Source of the DNA: Bacteroidota bacterium
Lineage (GTDB): Bacteria; Bacteroidota; Bacteroidia; Flavobacteriales; Crocinitomicaceae
DNA: 33,593 bases
Direction of reading: 5' to 3'
Assembly: GCA_029558435.1 (NCBI GenBank)
Contig: JAKQEZ010000698.1
Coordinates: forward strand, 1 to 33,593
In this document: positions 25,791 to 33,442 of the stretch, in pieces
Layout: each line of letters begins with the position of its first letter
Numbering within the stretch: position 1 is the stretch's first letter
Position numbers and translations under genes: made by a program
The notes under the pieces: generated by a model
The model's database searches: none
What the model was told of the DNA's origin: nothing
The model's input: only the letters and a program-made list of their open reading frames with translations

Positions 25791-26852
25791 ATGAATTGTT
25801 GTACAAACTGCTTTGAAAGTCAATACTTAAATTCTATCATTTTAAACAATAAAACGATGGGGAATTGCGATTACTGCAAATCGCAAGATGTTTCTATTTA
25901 TGAGGCTTCTGAATTAAGTCCATTTTTTAAAGGTATTATTGATTTATACGATGTTGATACAGAAAATGGGAAATCATTAGAAGTTCAAATAATTTCTGAT
26001 TTTCATAAAAAAGTTTTTACTCAAAAATTAATTGAAACAAATAATGTTAAGCAGCTAATTGCTGATGTAATCAAAGATGATGTAGCCGATTATCAAAATA
26101 TTTTAGATAATCCTGTTCAGTTGAGATTTCATAATACAAGCATTGAGAATGATGTAAACCAAACTCTTTTTCTTTCTTGGGATAGATTTTCGGAAGAAAT
26201 AAAAACTGTAAACAGATTTCATTTGAAAAACCCTTTGGATTTAGAAAAATTAAAATCATTGTTTAAATATTTTCAAAAGGATTTACCCAAAGGTAAGAAG
26301 TTTTACAGAGCAAGAATTAGCGATAATCCCAAAGGTTATCAAATCGAGCAAATGGGTAATCCTCCGCATAAATCAGCAAAAAGTGGGCGAGCCAACCCAA
26401 ATGGAATTTCATATCTTTATTTAGCAAATGATATTACGACAACTTTATATGAAGTTAGAGCAAGTTTATTTGATTTTGTTACTGTTGGTACTTTTAGACT
26501 TGAAGAAAGTATAAGTGTTGTAAATCTTAGTCGTTCAACTTATGATGTGTTTAGACTTGCTGAATTGGAATCATTAGAAAGCGTAATGATACACGGCTCT
26601 TTTATTGATAAATTAGAACAAGAATTATCAAAACCGAGAAGAAGAAGCGATAGTGAATTAGACTATTTACCAACACAATACATTTCTGAACTTATAAAAT
26701 CAATGGGATTTGATGGTATTGAATTTAAGAGTTCTCTATATTCTGAAGGGATTAATGTCGCAATCTTTAATCCAAATAAATTCAAATGTCTTGAAGTAGA
26801 AGTTTATGACATTACTGATATAAAATTGGAATCTGAAAAATTGACTAATTAA
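25791..26852 (+). CDS. RES-domain protein with N-terminal Cys cluster
   Basis: A 353-residue protein. The first 30 residues hold CxxC pairs (Cys4/Cys7 and Cys26/Cys29), likely a zinc ribbon, followed by a helical region (about 40-150) resembling the HEPN/RES N-terminal domain. The C-terminal half is a RES domain: FYRAR (Arg173), GRANPNGISYLYLA (Arg200, Tyr210), Glu221 in LYEVRA, and the closing DYLPTQYISE, GFDGIEFKSS and NVAIFNP segments. RES domains of known toxins degrade NAD+, with Arg, Tyr, Glu and Ser as key residues, all apparently present. No Xre/MbcA-type antitoxin gene is adjacent. It starts 1 base after sce7725 and overlaps the stop of the convergent SNase remnant by 4 bases. Confidence 0.87.
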   Translation: MNCCTNCFESQYLNSIILNNKTMGNCDYCKSQDVSIYEASELSPFFKGIIDLYDVDTENGKSLEVQIISDFHKKVFTQKLIETNNVKQLIADVIKDDVADYQNILDNPVQLRFHNTSIENDVNQTLFLSWDRFSEEIKTVNRFHLKNPLDLEKLKSLFKYFQKDLPKGKKFYRARISDNPKGYQIEQMGNPPHKSAKSGRANPNGISYLYLANDITTTLYEVRASLFDFVTVGTFRLEESISVVNLSRSTYDVFRLAELESLESVMIHGSFIDKLEQELSKPRRRSDSELDYLPTQYISELIKSMGFDGIEFKSSLYSEGINVAIFNPNKFKCLEVEVYDITDIKLESEKLTN

Positions 26853-27016
26853 TTTTCTTTCCCATCCATTAAAACACCAATAGTATCGCCATCTTTTACA
26901 CTCACAACTTTGTATTGTTGCTCTGATAGTGTGTCCAATTTCTCCGCAAATGTTAGTGTGTTAAAATCGCAACTTAAAAAAAGCAGCAGTAAAACGGTAC
27001 TTAAAAAATAACGCAT
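26849..27016 (-). pseudogene. Truncated SNase-like (thermonuclease) lipoprotein
   Basis: A 55-residue reading frame that starts at ATG 27016. It has a lipoprotein signal peptide (lipobox LFLSC, Cys16) followed by YKVVSVKDGDTIGVLMDGKE. That is the first strand pair of a staphylococcal-nuclease-like domain, where the DGDT motif carries the first metal ligand. A full SNase domain runs for about 100 more residues with the catalytic Arg and Glu; here the frame stops at 26849 inside the end of the RES gene. It follows rsmG on the same strand by 9 bases. The simplest reading is a gene whose 3' part was removed when the cassette arrived. A genuine small lipoprotein is less likely. Confidence 0.6.
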
Positions 27017-27025
27017 TGCAAATGA

Positions 27026-27646
27026 TTAATTTCGAACGTAAACTACTTTTTTGGTTTCAAAAAATTCTTCGGAAAAGAAATCTGGAATGTTGTAGAATTT
27101 ATAGAATTTATTGACTGTTTTCATTTCTTCTGCTAAATCCCCTCCTTTCAAATACAAAATACCGTTGGCCAAATCGTTGATGCCTTTGGGTTTAAATTTG
27201 TTTTTGGTCCAACGAATAAAATCAGGCATGGCAGTTACTGCTCGGCTTACAATAAAATCAAATTTTTGGTCAATTTTTTCTGCACGCTCATGAATGCCTG
27301 TAACATTTTTCAACCCCAACGCTTTAGCAACTTCGGTGGCAACTTTTACTTTTTTACCAATAGAATCTACCAACACAAACTGGCTGTTGGGAAATAAAAT
27401 TGCCAATGGAATTCCTGGAAAACCGCCACCTGTACCAATATCCATGATGTCGCTTCCATCTTTAAACGCCATTACTTTGGCAATTGCAAGGGAATGCAAC
27501 ACATGTCGTTCATAGAAATTATCAATATCTTTTCGAGAAATAACATTGATTTGCTCGTTCCATTCTTGGTATAAATCTTTTAATTGAGCAAATTGCTGCA
27601 CTTGTTCGGAGGTAAGCTCCGGAAAATATTTTTGAATCAATTCCAT
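27026..27646 (-). CDS. rsmG: 16S rRNA (guanine(527)-N7)-methyltransferase
   Basis: A 206-residue SAM-dependent methyltransferase (also called GidB) that methylates G527 in the 530 loop of 16S rRNA; loss gives low-level streptomycin resistance in other bacteria. The SAM-binding motif is DIGTGGGFPGIP (residues 69-80). The NVISRKD and FYERHVLHSL segments before it and the later VSRAV are family features. Length is normal. It is downstream of the ECF sigma gene by 18 bases on the same strand, and marks the right boundary of conserved sequence around the cassette. Confidence 0.95.
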   Translation of the reverse strand: MELIQKYFPELTSEQVQQFAQLKDLYQEWNEQINVISRKDIDNFYERHVLHSLAIAKVMAFKDGSDIMDIGTGGGFPGIPLAILFPNSQFVLVDSIGKKVKVATEVAKALGLKNVTGIHERAEKIDQKFDFIVSRAVTAMPDFIRWTKNKFKPKGINDLANGILYLKGGDLAEEMKTVNKFYKFYNIPDFFSEEFFETKKVVYVRN

Positions 27647-27664
27647 GGTTGGAAAATAAGAAAA

Positions 27665-28270
27665 TTAAATCGTGTCTTTAGATTTATCCATCATGCTTGC
27701 CAAGAAATCGCGTGCTCTAAACAATTGTGCTTTCACCGTTCCGATGGGCAAGTTCATTTCTTCGGCTATTTCTTCATAGCTCAATTCTTCAAAATAGCGT
27801 TTTTCAACCAGTTCTTTGTAACGGGGTTTGAGCTTGGAAACCAACTCACGCATCAACTTGATTTTTTGGTCTTGAACAATGGTTTCTTCTGGATTGAGGT
27901 TGTCGGCACGCACATCAAAGTAAATTACAGTGCCATCTTCGGTTACTTTACCCGTGCTCATAGAAGTTACTTGCACTCTTTTTTTACGGATAAAATCAAT
28001 GCAATTGTTGGAAGCAATTTTAAACAACCACGTGCTAAAAGCGTAACTGGGTGAATATTGATCGAGGCGACTAAACGCTTTTCCAAATGCTTCTATGGTT
28101 AAATCTTCGGCATCGTCAACGTTTTTTACCATTTTTTGCATAGTAAAATAAACAGAATCGCGGTAACGTGACATTAATTGAGCGTAAGCAGATTGGTCGC
28201 CTTTGATAGCGGCCTCTACCAAAATTAAATCCTGTTTTCCTTTGTCGGATAAGTGATCTGTTTCTACCAT
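27665..28270 (-). CDS. ECF-type RNA polymerase sigma factor
   Basis: A 201-residue sigma-70 family factor of the extracytoplasmic-function class. Region 2 is visible as DAEDLTIEAFGKAF and FSTWLFKIASNNCIDFIR (about residues 52-95), and region 4 as LSYEEIAEEMNLPIGTVKAQLFRAR (about 163-188) in two blocks. Regions 1 and 3 are absent as expected. No anti-sigma gene is adjacent. The start overlaps the end of the glycosyltransferase gene by 7 bases, implying coupled expression. The regulon cannot be predicted. Confidence 0.93.
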   Translation of the reverse strand: MVETDHLSDKGKQDLILVEAAIKGDQSAYAQLMSRYRDSVYFTMQKMVKNVDDAEDLTIEAFGKAFSRLDQYSPSYAFSTWLFKIASNNCIDFIRKKRVQVTSMSTGKVTEDGTVIYFDVRADNLNPEETIVQDQKIKLMRELVSKLKPRYKELVEKRYFEELSYEEIAEEMNLPIGTVKAQLFRARDFLASMMDKSKDTI

Positions 28271-29394
28271 TTATTGGTTGTTTTTACCTCGCTAGTATAA
28301 TAGATGATTGGAATTCCAATGGCATAAGCCAACTCGTTGAATGGCAGTAACTTCACAAATGATTTTTCTTTGAGTTTTAGAAAACATTTGCCTTGAATCC
28401 ACCATTTGAGTAGGAAAATTACTCCAAAAACAATCAATGTTATCCAGCGAAAGTCCTTATTAAACAACAAAATAACAAAAGAAATGTATAGAATTAACAA
28501 CGACATGGGGTAGGTTCCTAACAATGCTTTTTTAATAACTTGGTATTTAGGTGAAGTGGTGTAATGACGTGATTTTTGTCGGTACCACGAAGACCATGTT
28601 GTTTTGGACGGCGAATACATGTAACTTTCTTCGGCTAAACTGATGGTGTAATTTCTATTTTTTGCCGCTTCTTGAATAAACAAATCGTCATCTCCCGAAG
28701 CAATATTGTAATGCGATTTGAACCCATTAACACTTTGAAAAGCATCTTTGGTATAAGCCAAATTTCTTCCCACACCCATGTAAGGCAATCGCGCCAAAGC
28801 AAACGATAAATAATTGACTGCAATCCATGCAGTATCAAAACGAATAACCGAATTTAAAAACCCTTTTTCTTTGGTGTGCGGTCCATAACCCAACACAATT
28901 TTTTTATCCGAAAACGATTGACCTATCTCGCGCAACCAATTCTTAGAGACTGGTTTGCAATCGGCATCGGTCATCACCAAATGGTCATATTTTGCTGCTT
29001 TAATTCCAATATTGAGTGGCAATTTTTTCCCTTGACGCAAATGTTTGCTTTTTTCTATCACCGTAAAACGCAAGTTGGGATATTGGCGTTGATAGGCTCC
29101 AAGAATGTATTTGGATTCATCCACCGTTTGGTTCACCACCACTACGACCTCAAATTCGGGGTAATCTTGCGTTAAAATAAAAGGCAAATTTTCATAAATA
29201 TTGTCTGCCTCGTTGCGCGCAGCAATAATGACGCTCAACGGTGGCAACGCTCCCTCCTTATTTGGTTTTTCTTTGTAAAAAGCCAAACGCGCATAAAAGA
29301 AAATAAGGTAAAGTAGTTGTATCAATACCACAGCACCAAAGAGGTAAAACAACAGCGACCACCAACCAAAATCAAAAACTGGAACAATATTCAT
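28264..29394 (-). CDS. Family 2 membrane glycosyltransferase
   Basis: A 376-residue processive-type GT2 enzyme. An N-terminal membrane helix (about 10-35) precedes the catalytic domain, with VIIAARNEADN at the nucleotide-sugar site, a DAD motif (VMTDADCKP), a GDDDLF acidic cluster and WYRQKSRH (QxxRW-like). Two or more C-terminal membrane helices follow. The substrate and acceptor are unknown; cell-surface glycan or glycolipid synthesis is likely. It is divergent from tgt over a 77-base gap with one-mismatch promoter boxes on both strands. Confidence 0.88.
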   Translation of the reverse strand: MNIVPVFDFGWWSLLFYLFGAVVLIQLLYLIFFYARLAFYKEKPNKEGALPPLSVIIAARNEADNIYENLPFILTQDYPEFEVVVVVNQTVDESKYILGAYQRQYPNLRFTVIEKSKHLRQGKKLPLNIGIKAAKYDHLVMTDADCKPVSKNWLREIGQSFSDKKIVLGYGPHTKEKGFLNSVIRFDTAWIAVNYLSFALARLPYMGVGRNLAYTKDAFQSVNGFKSHYNIASGDDDLFIQEAAKNRNYTISLAEESYMYSPSKTTWSSWYRQKSRHYTTSPKYQVIKKALLGTYPMSLLILYISFVILLFNKDFRWITLIVFGVIFLLKWWIQGKCFLKLKEKSFVKLLPFNELAYAIGIPIIYYTSEVKTTNKW

Positions 29395-29471
29395 TCATCA
29401 AACTTTAGTGCAAATATGCTACGCTTAATGAAATAGCTTTATCTTTACACTCGTTATTTTTCAACAATGTT

Positions 29472-30602
29472 ATGCACTTTGAATTAATTCATACCGATTC
29501 TAGCACAAAAGCACGAGCTGGAAAGCTCCACACAGACCACGGAGTGATTGAAACTCCGATATTTATGCCCGTTGGAACTGCCGGCACCGTTAAAGGTGTT
29601 CATCAGCATGAATTGAACGATGATATTCAAGCGCAAATCATTTTGGGAAATACCTATCACCTGTACCTTCGCCCCGGATTGGATGTTATTGAAGCTGCTG
29701 GTGGATTGCATAAATTTAATGGTTGGGAAAAACCTATTTTAACCGATAGTGGTGGTTATCAAGTATATTCTCTTTCTGGTGCTCGCAAATTGTCGGAAGA
29801 AGGCGCTCGTTTTCAATCGCACATTGATGGTCGTTACTTGCATTTTACACCTGAAAATGTAATGGATACCCAACGCACAATTGGAGCCGACATCATCATG
29901 GCTTTTGATGAATGCACCCCTTTTCCTTGCGATTACAATTATGCTAAAAAATCCATGCACATGACCCACCGTTGGTTGCAAAGATGTTTTAACCGTTTCA
30001 ACGAGACAGAACCAAAATACGGTTACCAACAAGCGTTGTTTCCAATTGTTCAAGGAAGTGTGTACAAAGATTTAAGAACAGAATCTGCCGAGGTGATTGC
30101 TTCGCACAATGCTGTTGGAAATGCCATTGGTGGACTTTCGGTTGGAGAGCCTGATGAAGATTTGTATAGCATGACCGATTTGGTGTGCTCCATTTTGCCT
30201 AAAGACAAACCTCGTTATTTAATGGGAGTTGGAACGCCTCAAAATTTATTGGAATGCATCGCTTTGGGAATTGACATGTTTGATTGTGTAATGCCAACAC
30301 GCAATGCCCGCCACGGGTTATTGTTTACATGGGAAGGAACCATCAACATAAAAAATCAAAAATGGGAAAAAGATTTTTCACCTTTAGATGAAAACGGAAC
30401 ATCTTATGTTGACCGTGTTTATTCCAAAGCCTATGTGCGCCATTTGATAAAATCCAATGAATTGTTGGGTGCACAAATTGCTTCTATTCACAACTTGGCA
30501 TTTTATTTGGCCTTGGTAAAAGAAGCTAGAAAACAAATTTTAAACGGTACATTTTATTCGTGGAAAAACCAAATGGTGCCTAAATTAGAACGTCGCTTAT
30601 AA
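29472..30602 (+). CDS. tgt: Queuine/preQ1 tRNA-guanine transglycosylase
   Basis: A 376-residue enzyme that exchanges the wobble guanine of GUN-anticodon tRNAs for a 7-deazaguanine precursor during queuosine synthesis. Catalytic residues are seen: Asp92 in TDSGGYQVYS and nucleophile Asp271 in FDCVMPTRNARHG. The usual zinc site is degenerate. The three cysteines of the CxCxxC motif correspond to Gly309, Ser311 and Asp314, while the fourth ligand His340 (SIHNL) is kept. Length is normal and the rest is well conserved, so the protein is probably functional. A weak TATCTTTA box lies upstream (29440-29447). The LptF/LptG permease follows 8 bases downstream. Confidence 0.95.
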   Translation: MHFELIHTDSSTKARAGKLHTDHGVIETPIFMPVGTAGTVKGVHQHELNDDIQAQIILGNTYHLYLRPGLDVIEAAGGLHKFNGWEKPILTDSGGYQVYSLSGARKLSEEGARFQSHIDGRYLHFTPENVMDTQRTIGADIIMAFDECTPFPCDYNYAKKSMHMTHRWLQRCFNRFNETEPKYGYQQALFPIVQGSVYKDLRTESAEVIASHNAVGNAIGGLSVGEPDEDLYSMTDLVCSILPKDKPRYLMGVGTPQNLLECIALGIDMFDCVMPTRNARHGLLFTWEGTINIKNQKWEKDFSPLDENGTSYVDRVYSKAYVRHLIKSNELLGAQIASIHNLAFYLALVKEARKQILNGTFYSWKNQMVPKLERRL

Positions 30603-30610
30603 GAAAAAAC

Positions 30611-31687
30611 ATGCTGAAAATCCTCGATAAATACATCATCAAGAAGTTTCTTACAACATTTTTCTTCATGTTGGGAATCATCATGCTCTTGGCAATGGTG
30701 TTTGATTTATCCGATCGATTGGGTGAGTTTATTGCCAATGAAGCTCCAGTAAGTGAAATTATTTTTACGTATTACTTGAACTTCATTTTGTTTTATGGCA
30801 ACTCGTTTTCGTTCATGATTATTTTTATTTCCGTCATTTGGTTTACAGCAAAAATGGCTCAGGAAACAGAAATTATCCCGATACTCAACAGTGGAAAACC
30901 ATTTTCGCGTTTTATTCGCCCTTACATGATTGCCGCAACGTTTTTGGTAATTATTAGTTTGGTAATCAACCACATTATCTTGCCAACATTCAATAAAAGA
31001 GCGTTGGACTTTGAAGATAAATACTACCGGAATGCCTTGAGTGTTTCCAATTATTTTGCTGATTTTCCGGGAAATATAACTGTTCAGTTTGGTAATTATA
31101 CGTCCGAAGACAATGTGGCACAACAGTTTGTAGTTCAACGCTTTAACAAAGATAAAACATTGGCCTATGTGTTAGTGGCACGCACAGCAGAAAACATAGA
31201 GGGAACCAACAAATGGGTGCTTAGAGATTATTACGAACGCACGGTGGGTAATCCAAAAGATAAATTGCGCGAAGGGCAACAATTGGATACAACTTTTAAT
31301 TTCCGTATGAGTGAAATGGCTGCCCGCGATAACATTGCATCAGCTATGCGCACTGGAAAATTGAAAAAATTCATCGCTCGAGAAAAAGAAAAAGGCTCGT
31401 CAAAAGTGCCGTTGTATGAATTGGAATTGTATCAACGAACAGCCAATCCATTTGCTACTTACATTCTCACCATTATTGGAATTGCCGTTTCCAGTGAGAA
31501 AAAAAGAGGCGGAATTGGTGTTAATATTGCCATAGGATTGATTATTGTTTTAATCTTTATTTTTGCAATGAAAATTATGGCAGTGGCAGCCGAAAATGTT
31601 GGTTTCCCAACCATGATAGCAGCGTGGATGCCCAATGTAATTTTTAGTGTGGTGGCAGCTGTTTTGTATCGTTTTGCACAGAAATAG
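30611..31687 (+). CDS. LptF/LptG-family permease
   Basis: A 358-residue inner-membrane protein of the YjgP/YjgQ family, the transmembrane half of the LptBFG exporter that extracts lipopolysaccharide from the inner membrane. It starts with the family pattern LDKYIIKKFLTTF. About six membrane segments are grouped three at each end around a periplasmic beta-rich domain (about 130-270). LptF versus LptG cannot be decided by eye. It lies 8 bases after tgt, an arrangement I recall as common in Bacteroidota. Confidence 0.92.
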   Translation: MLKILDKYIIKKFLTTFFFMLGIIMLLAMVFDLSDRLGEFIANEAPVSEIIFTYYLNFILFYGNSFSFMIIFISVIWFTAKMAQETEIIPILNSGKPFSRFIRPYMIAATFLVIISLVINHIILPTFNKRALDFEDKYYRNALSVSNYFADFPGNITVQFGNYTSEDNVAQQFVVQRFNKDKTLAYVLVARTAENIEGTNKWVLRDYYERTVGNPKDKLREGQQLDTTFNFRMSEMAARDNIASAMRTGKLKKFIAREKEKGSSKVPLYELELYQRTANPFATYILTIIGIAVSSEKKRGGIGVNIAIGLIIVLIFIFAMKIMAVAAENVGFPTMIAAWMPNVIFSVVAAVLYRFAQK

Positions 31688-31748
31688 TAAAAAACAACCG
31701 TTCAAAAGTCAAAACAACCCGTTGAATACATAAAATAAACAACTATTT

Positions 31749-31776
31749 TTGAAGTGCTAAATAAAATGTAGTTTTG
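31749..31776 (+). promoter_or_regulatory. Promoter-like elements before TPR lipoprotein
   Basis: TTG at 31749-31751 precedes TAGTTTTG (31769-31776) by 17 bases, a slightly short but acceptable spacing. A second TAnnTTTG match (TATTTTTG) overlaps the TTG at 31744-31751. The ATG is at 31797. Confidence 0.4.
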
Positions 31777-31796
31777 ATAACGTTAATTTCTATTCA

Positions 31797-32807
31797 ATGA
31801 TAAAAAAATTCTTTTTTCTTTCTCTTTTCATCGTTTTAATCAGTGCTTGTGGTGGTAAAACAACTAAAAATATAGCTGTTCAACCAACAACTTCTAATAT
31901 TGATAGTTTATTGGCACTTTATCCCGACAGTATTCCGTTATTGCTTTTTAGAGGAAATGAAGCGTTGAAAGATTATCGTTTTTTTGATGCGTTGGCAGAT
32001 GGTGCAAAAGCTTTTCGTTTGGATAGTTTGAGTCCCGATACCCGTATGTTATACGCACAAGCGTTGAACAATAAAGAAAACAGAACCGTTGAAGAAGTTT
32101 TAAACGCACAACGCCATTTTCAATTTGTATTGTTCAAGCAACCAGAAAATACGGATGCATTGGTAGCATTGGCAGCAACTTATCGTTACATGCAAGACGT
32201 GGACAATGCCTTTAAATATGTGAACAAAGCGTTGAAAATAGATAAAAAGAAAAGAGAAGCTTATGCACTCAAAGGTTCGTTGTATGTTGACTTAGAAAAT
32301 TATTCATTGGCAAAATCTTCGTATGAAACAGCCATTCAGCAAGACCCTAATTTTTACGAAGCCTATTTTCATTTAGCAGCATTGTATCACCGTGAAAACA
32401 ACCCAATTTGCTTGGAATATTACCAAACAGCGTATGAGTTGAACAAAACCAATCCCGAATTTTTGTACTCCTATGCTTATGCTTTAGAATCGTTTGAAAA
32501 ATACGACGACGCAAAAGTATATTACCGCAAAATGGAACAAGAAAAAGAAAAATATTACCGTGCAAGAGGTTATTTTCACTTGGGTTATTTAAAACAAAAT
32601 TTAGAAAACCAAGTGGATAGCGCCATCTATTTTTACTCAGAAGCCATCAACACTATGAAAAACTATGTTGAAGCATATCACAACCGTGGAATGTGTTATG
32701 AGAAAAAAGGATTGATTCAAGAGGCAAAACAAGAATACATGTCGGCATTGAAATACGACGATAAATTCCAATTATCAATAGATGCATACAACAAACTTGA
32801 CCGTTAA
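31797..32807 (+). CDS. TPR lipoprotein
   Basis: A 336-residue lipoprotein with signal peptide and lipobox LISAC (Cys18). The remainder is a series of about seven tetratricopeptide repeats, clear at ALVALAATYRYMQDVDNAFK, AYALKGSLYVDLENYSLAK and EAYHNRGMCYEKKGLIQEAK. TPR lipoproteins usually mediate protein contacts in the periplasm; no specific partner is indicated. The next gene starts 3 bases later, so they are probably co-transcribed. Confidence 0.88.
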   Translation: MIKKFFFLSLFIVLISACGGKTTKNIAVQPTTSNIDSLLALYPDSIPLLLFRGNEALKDYRFFDALADGAKAFRLDSLSPDTRMLYAQALNNKENRTVEEVLNAQRHFQFVLFKQPENTDALVALAATYRYMQDVDNAFKYVNKALKIDKKKREAYALKGSLYVDLENYSLAKSSYETAIQQDPNFYEAYFHLAALYHRENNPICLEYYQTAYELNKTNPEFLYSYAYALESFEKYDDAKVYYRKMEQEKEKYYRARGYFHLGYLKQNLENQVDSAIYFYSEAINTMKNYVEAYHNRGMCYEKKGLIQEAKQEYMSALKYDDKFQLSIDAYNKLDR

Positions 32808-32810
32808 TCA

Positions 32811-33404
32811 ATGCAAAAACAACAGGTATATATCCAATTAATTGGCAATTTAGCCATTCCGTTGCTGGGTTATTTTTGGTGGAATTGGTCGCTATATTTC
32901 ATCTTGTTGTTTTATACCCTCGACCTATTGGCAGCCTTGATTGTAGTGTTTTTAAAAGCACGAAAAATTAAGCAAGTAACCCAAAACACACAAATCCCTA
33001 CATCCACTTTTGCAAGTGTTGCCATAATGTTTTTTGCATTAATTGTGGCATTGTTTCAAATTGGTAGTGCCTTATTGCACCCCTCCATTGATTTTCAAAA
33101 AGAAATTATTGCTTTTTTGACTTATACAGAAATGGGCATTCAGCAATGGATTATTTTAGTGCCTATGGTTGGTTTAATGGCCTATTCATCCTATAAAATG
33201 GAATTTATATTGCCTCAATTGTTTTTGAAGCAAGATGAAAAAACGGTTTGGAAAAACTACTTAAAAGAGCAATTTTTGATGGTTGCATTTTCTGCTATTC
33301 TTATGCTCATTAGTGTTGCATATCATTTTTCTGATTTAGTGGTGTTGCTAATTATATTGGCTGTAACCACCATTTATAATTTTTTACAAAAAACTAGAGA
33401 ATAA
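32811..33404 (+). CDS. Small integral membrane protein
   Basis: A 197-residue membrane protein with about five hydrophobic segments (about residues 8-50, 65-85, 105-125, 150-168 and 172-190) and no recognised family motif. The N-terminal pattern (LIGNLAIPLLGYFWWNW) is vaguely like small Bacteroidota DUF membrane proteins, but I do not assign one. It follows the TPR lipoprotein by 3 bases. Confidence 0.7.
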   Translation: MQKQQVYIQLIGNLAIPLLGYFWWNWSLYFILLFYTLDLLAALIVVFLKARKIKQVTQNTQIPTSTFASVAIMFFALIVALFQIGSALLHPSIDFQKEIIAFLTYTEMGIQQWIILVPMVGLMAYSSYKMEFILPQLFLKQDEKTVWKNYLKEQFLMVAFSAILMLISVAYHFSDLVVLLIILAVTTIYNFLQKTRE

Positions 33405-33442
33405 AAAATTGGCGTTGTTTTAAAAAAACTCTTTCAACACCA

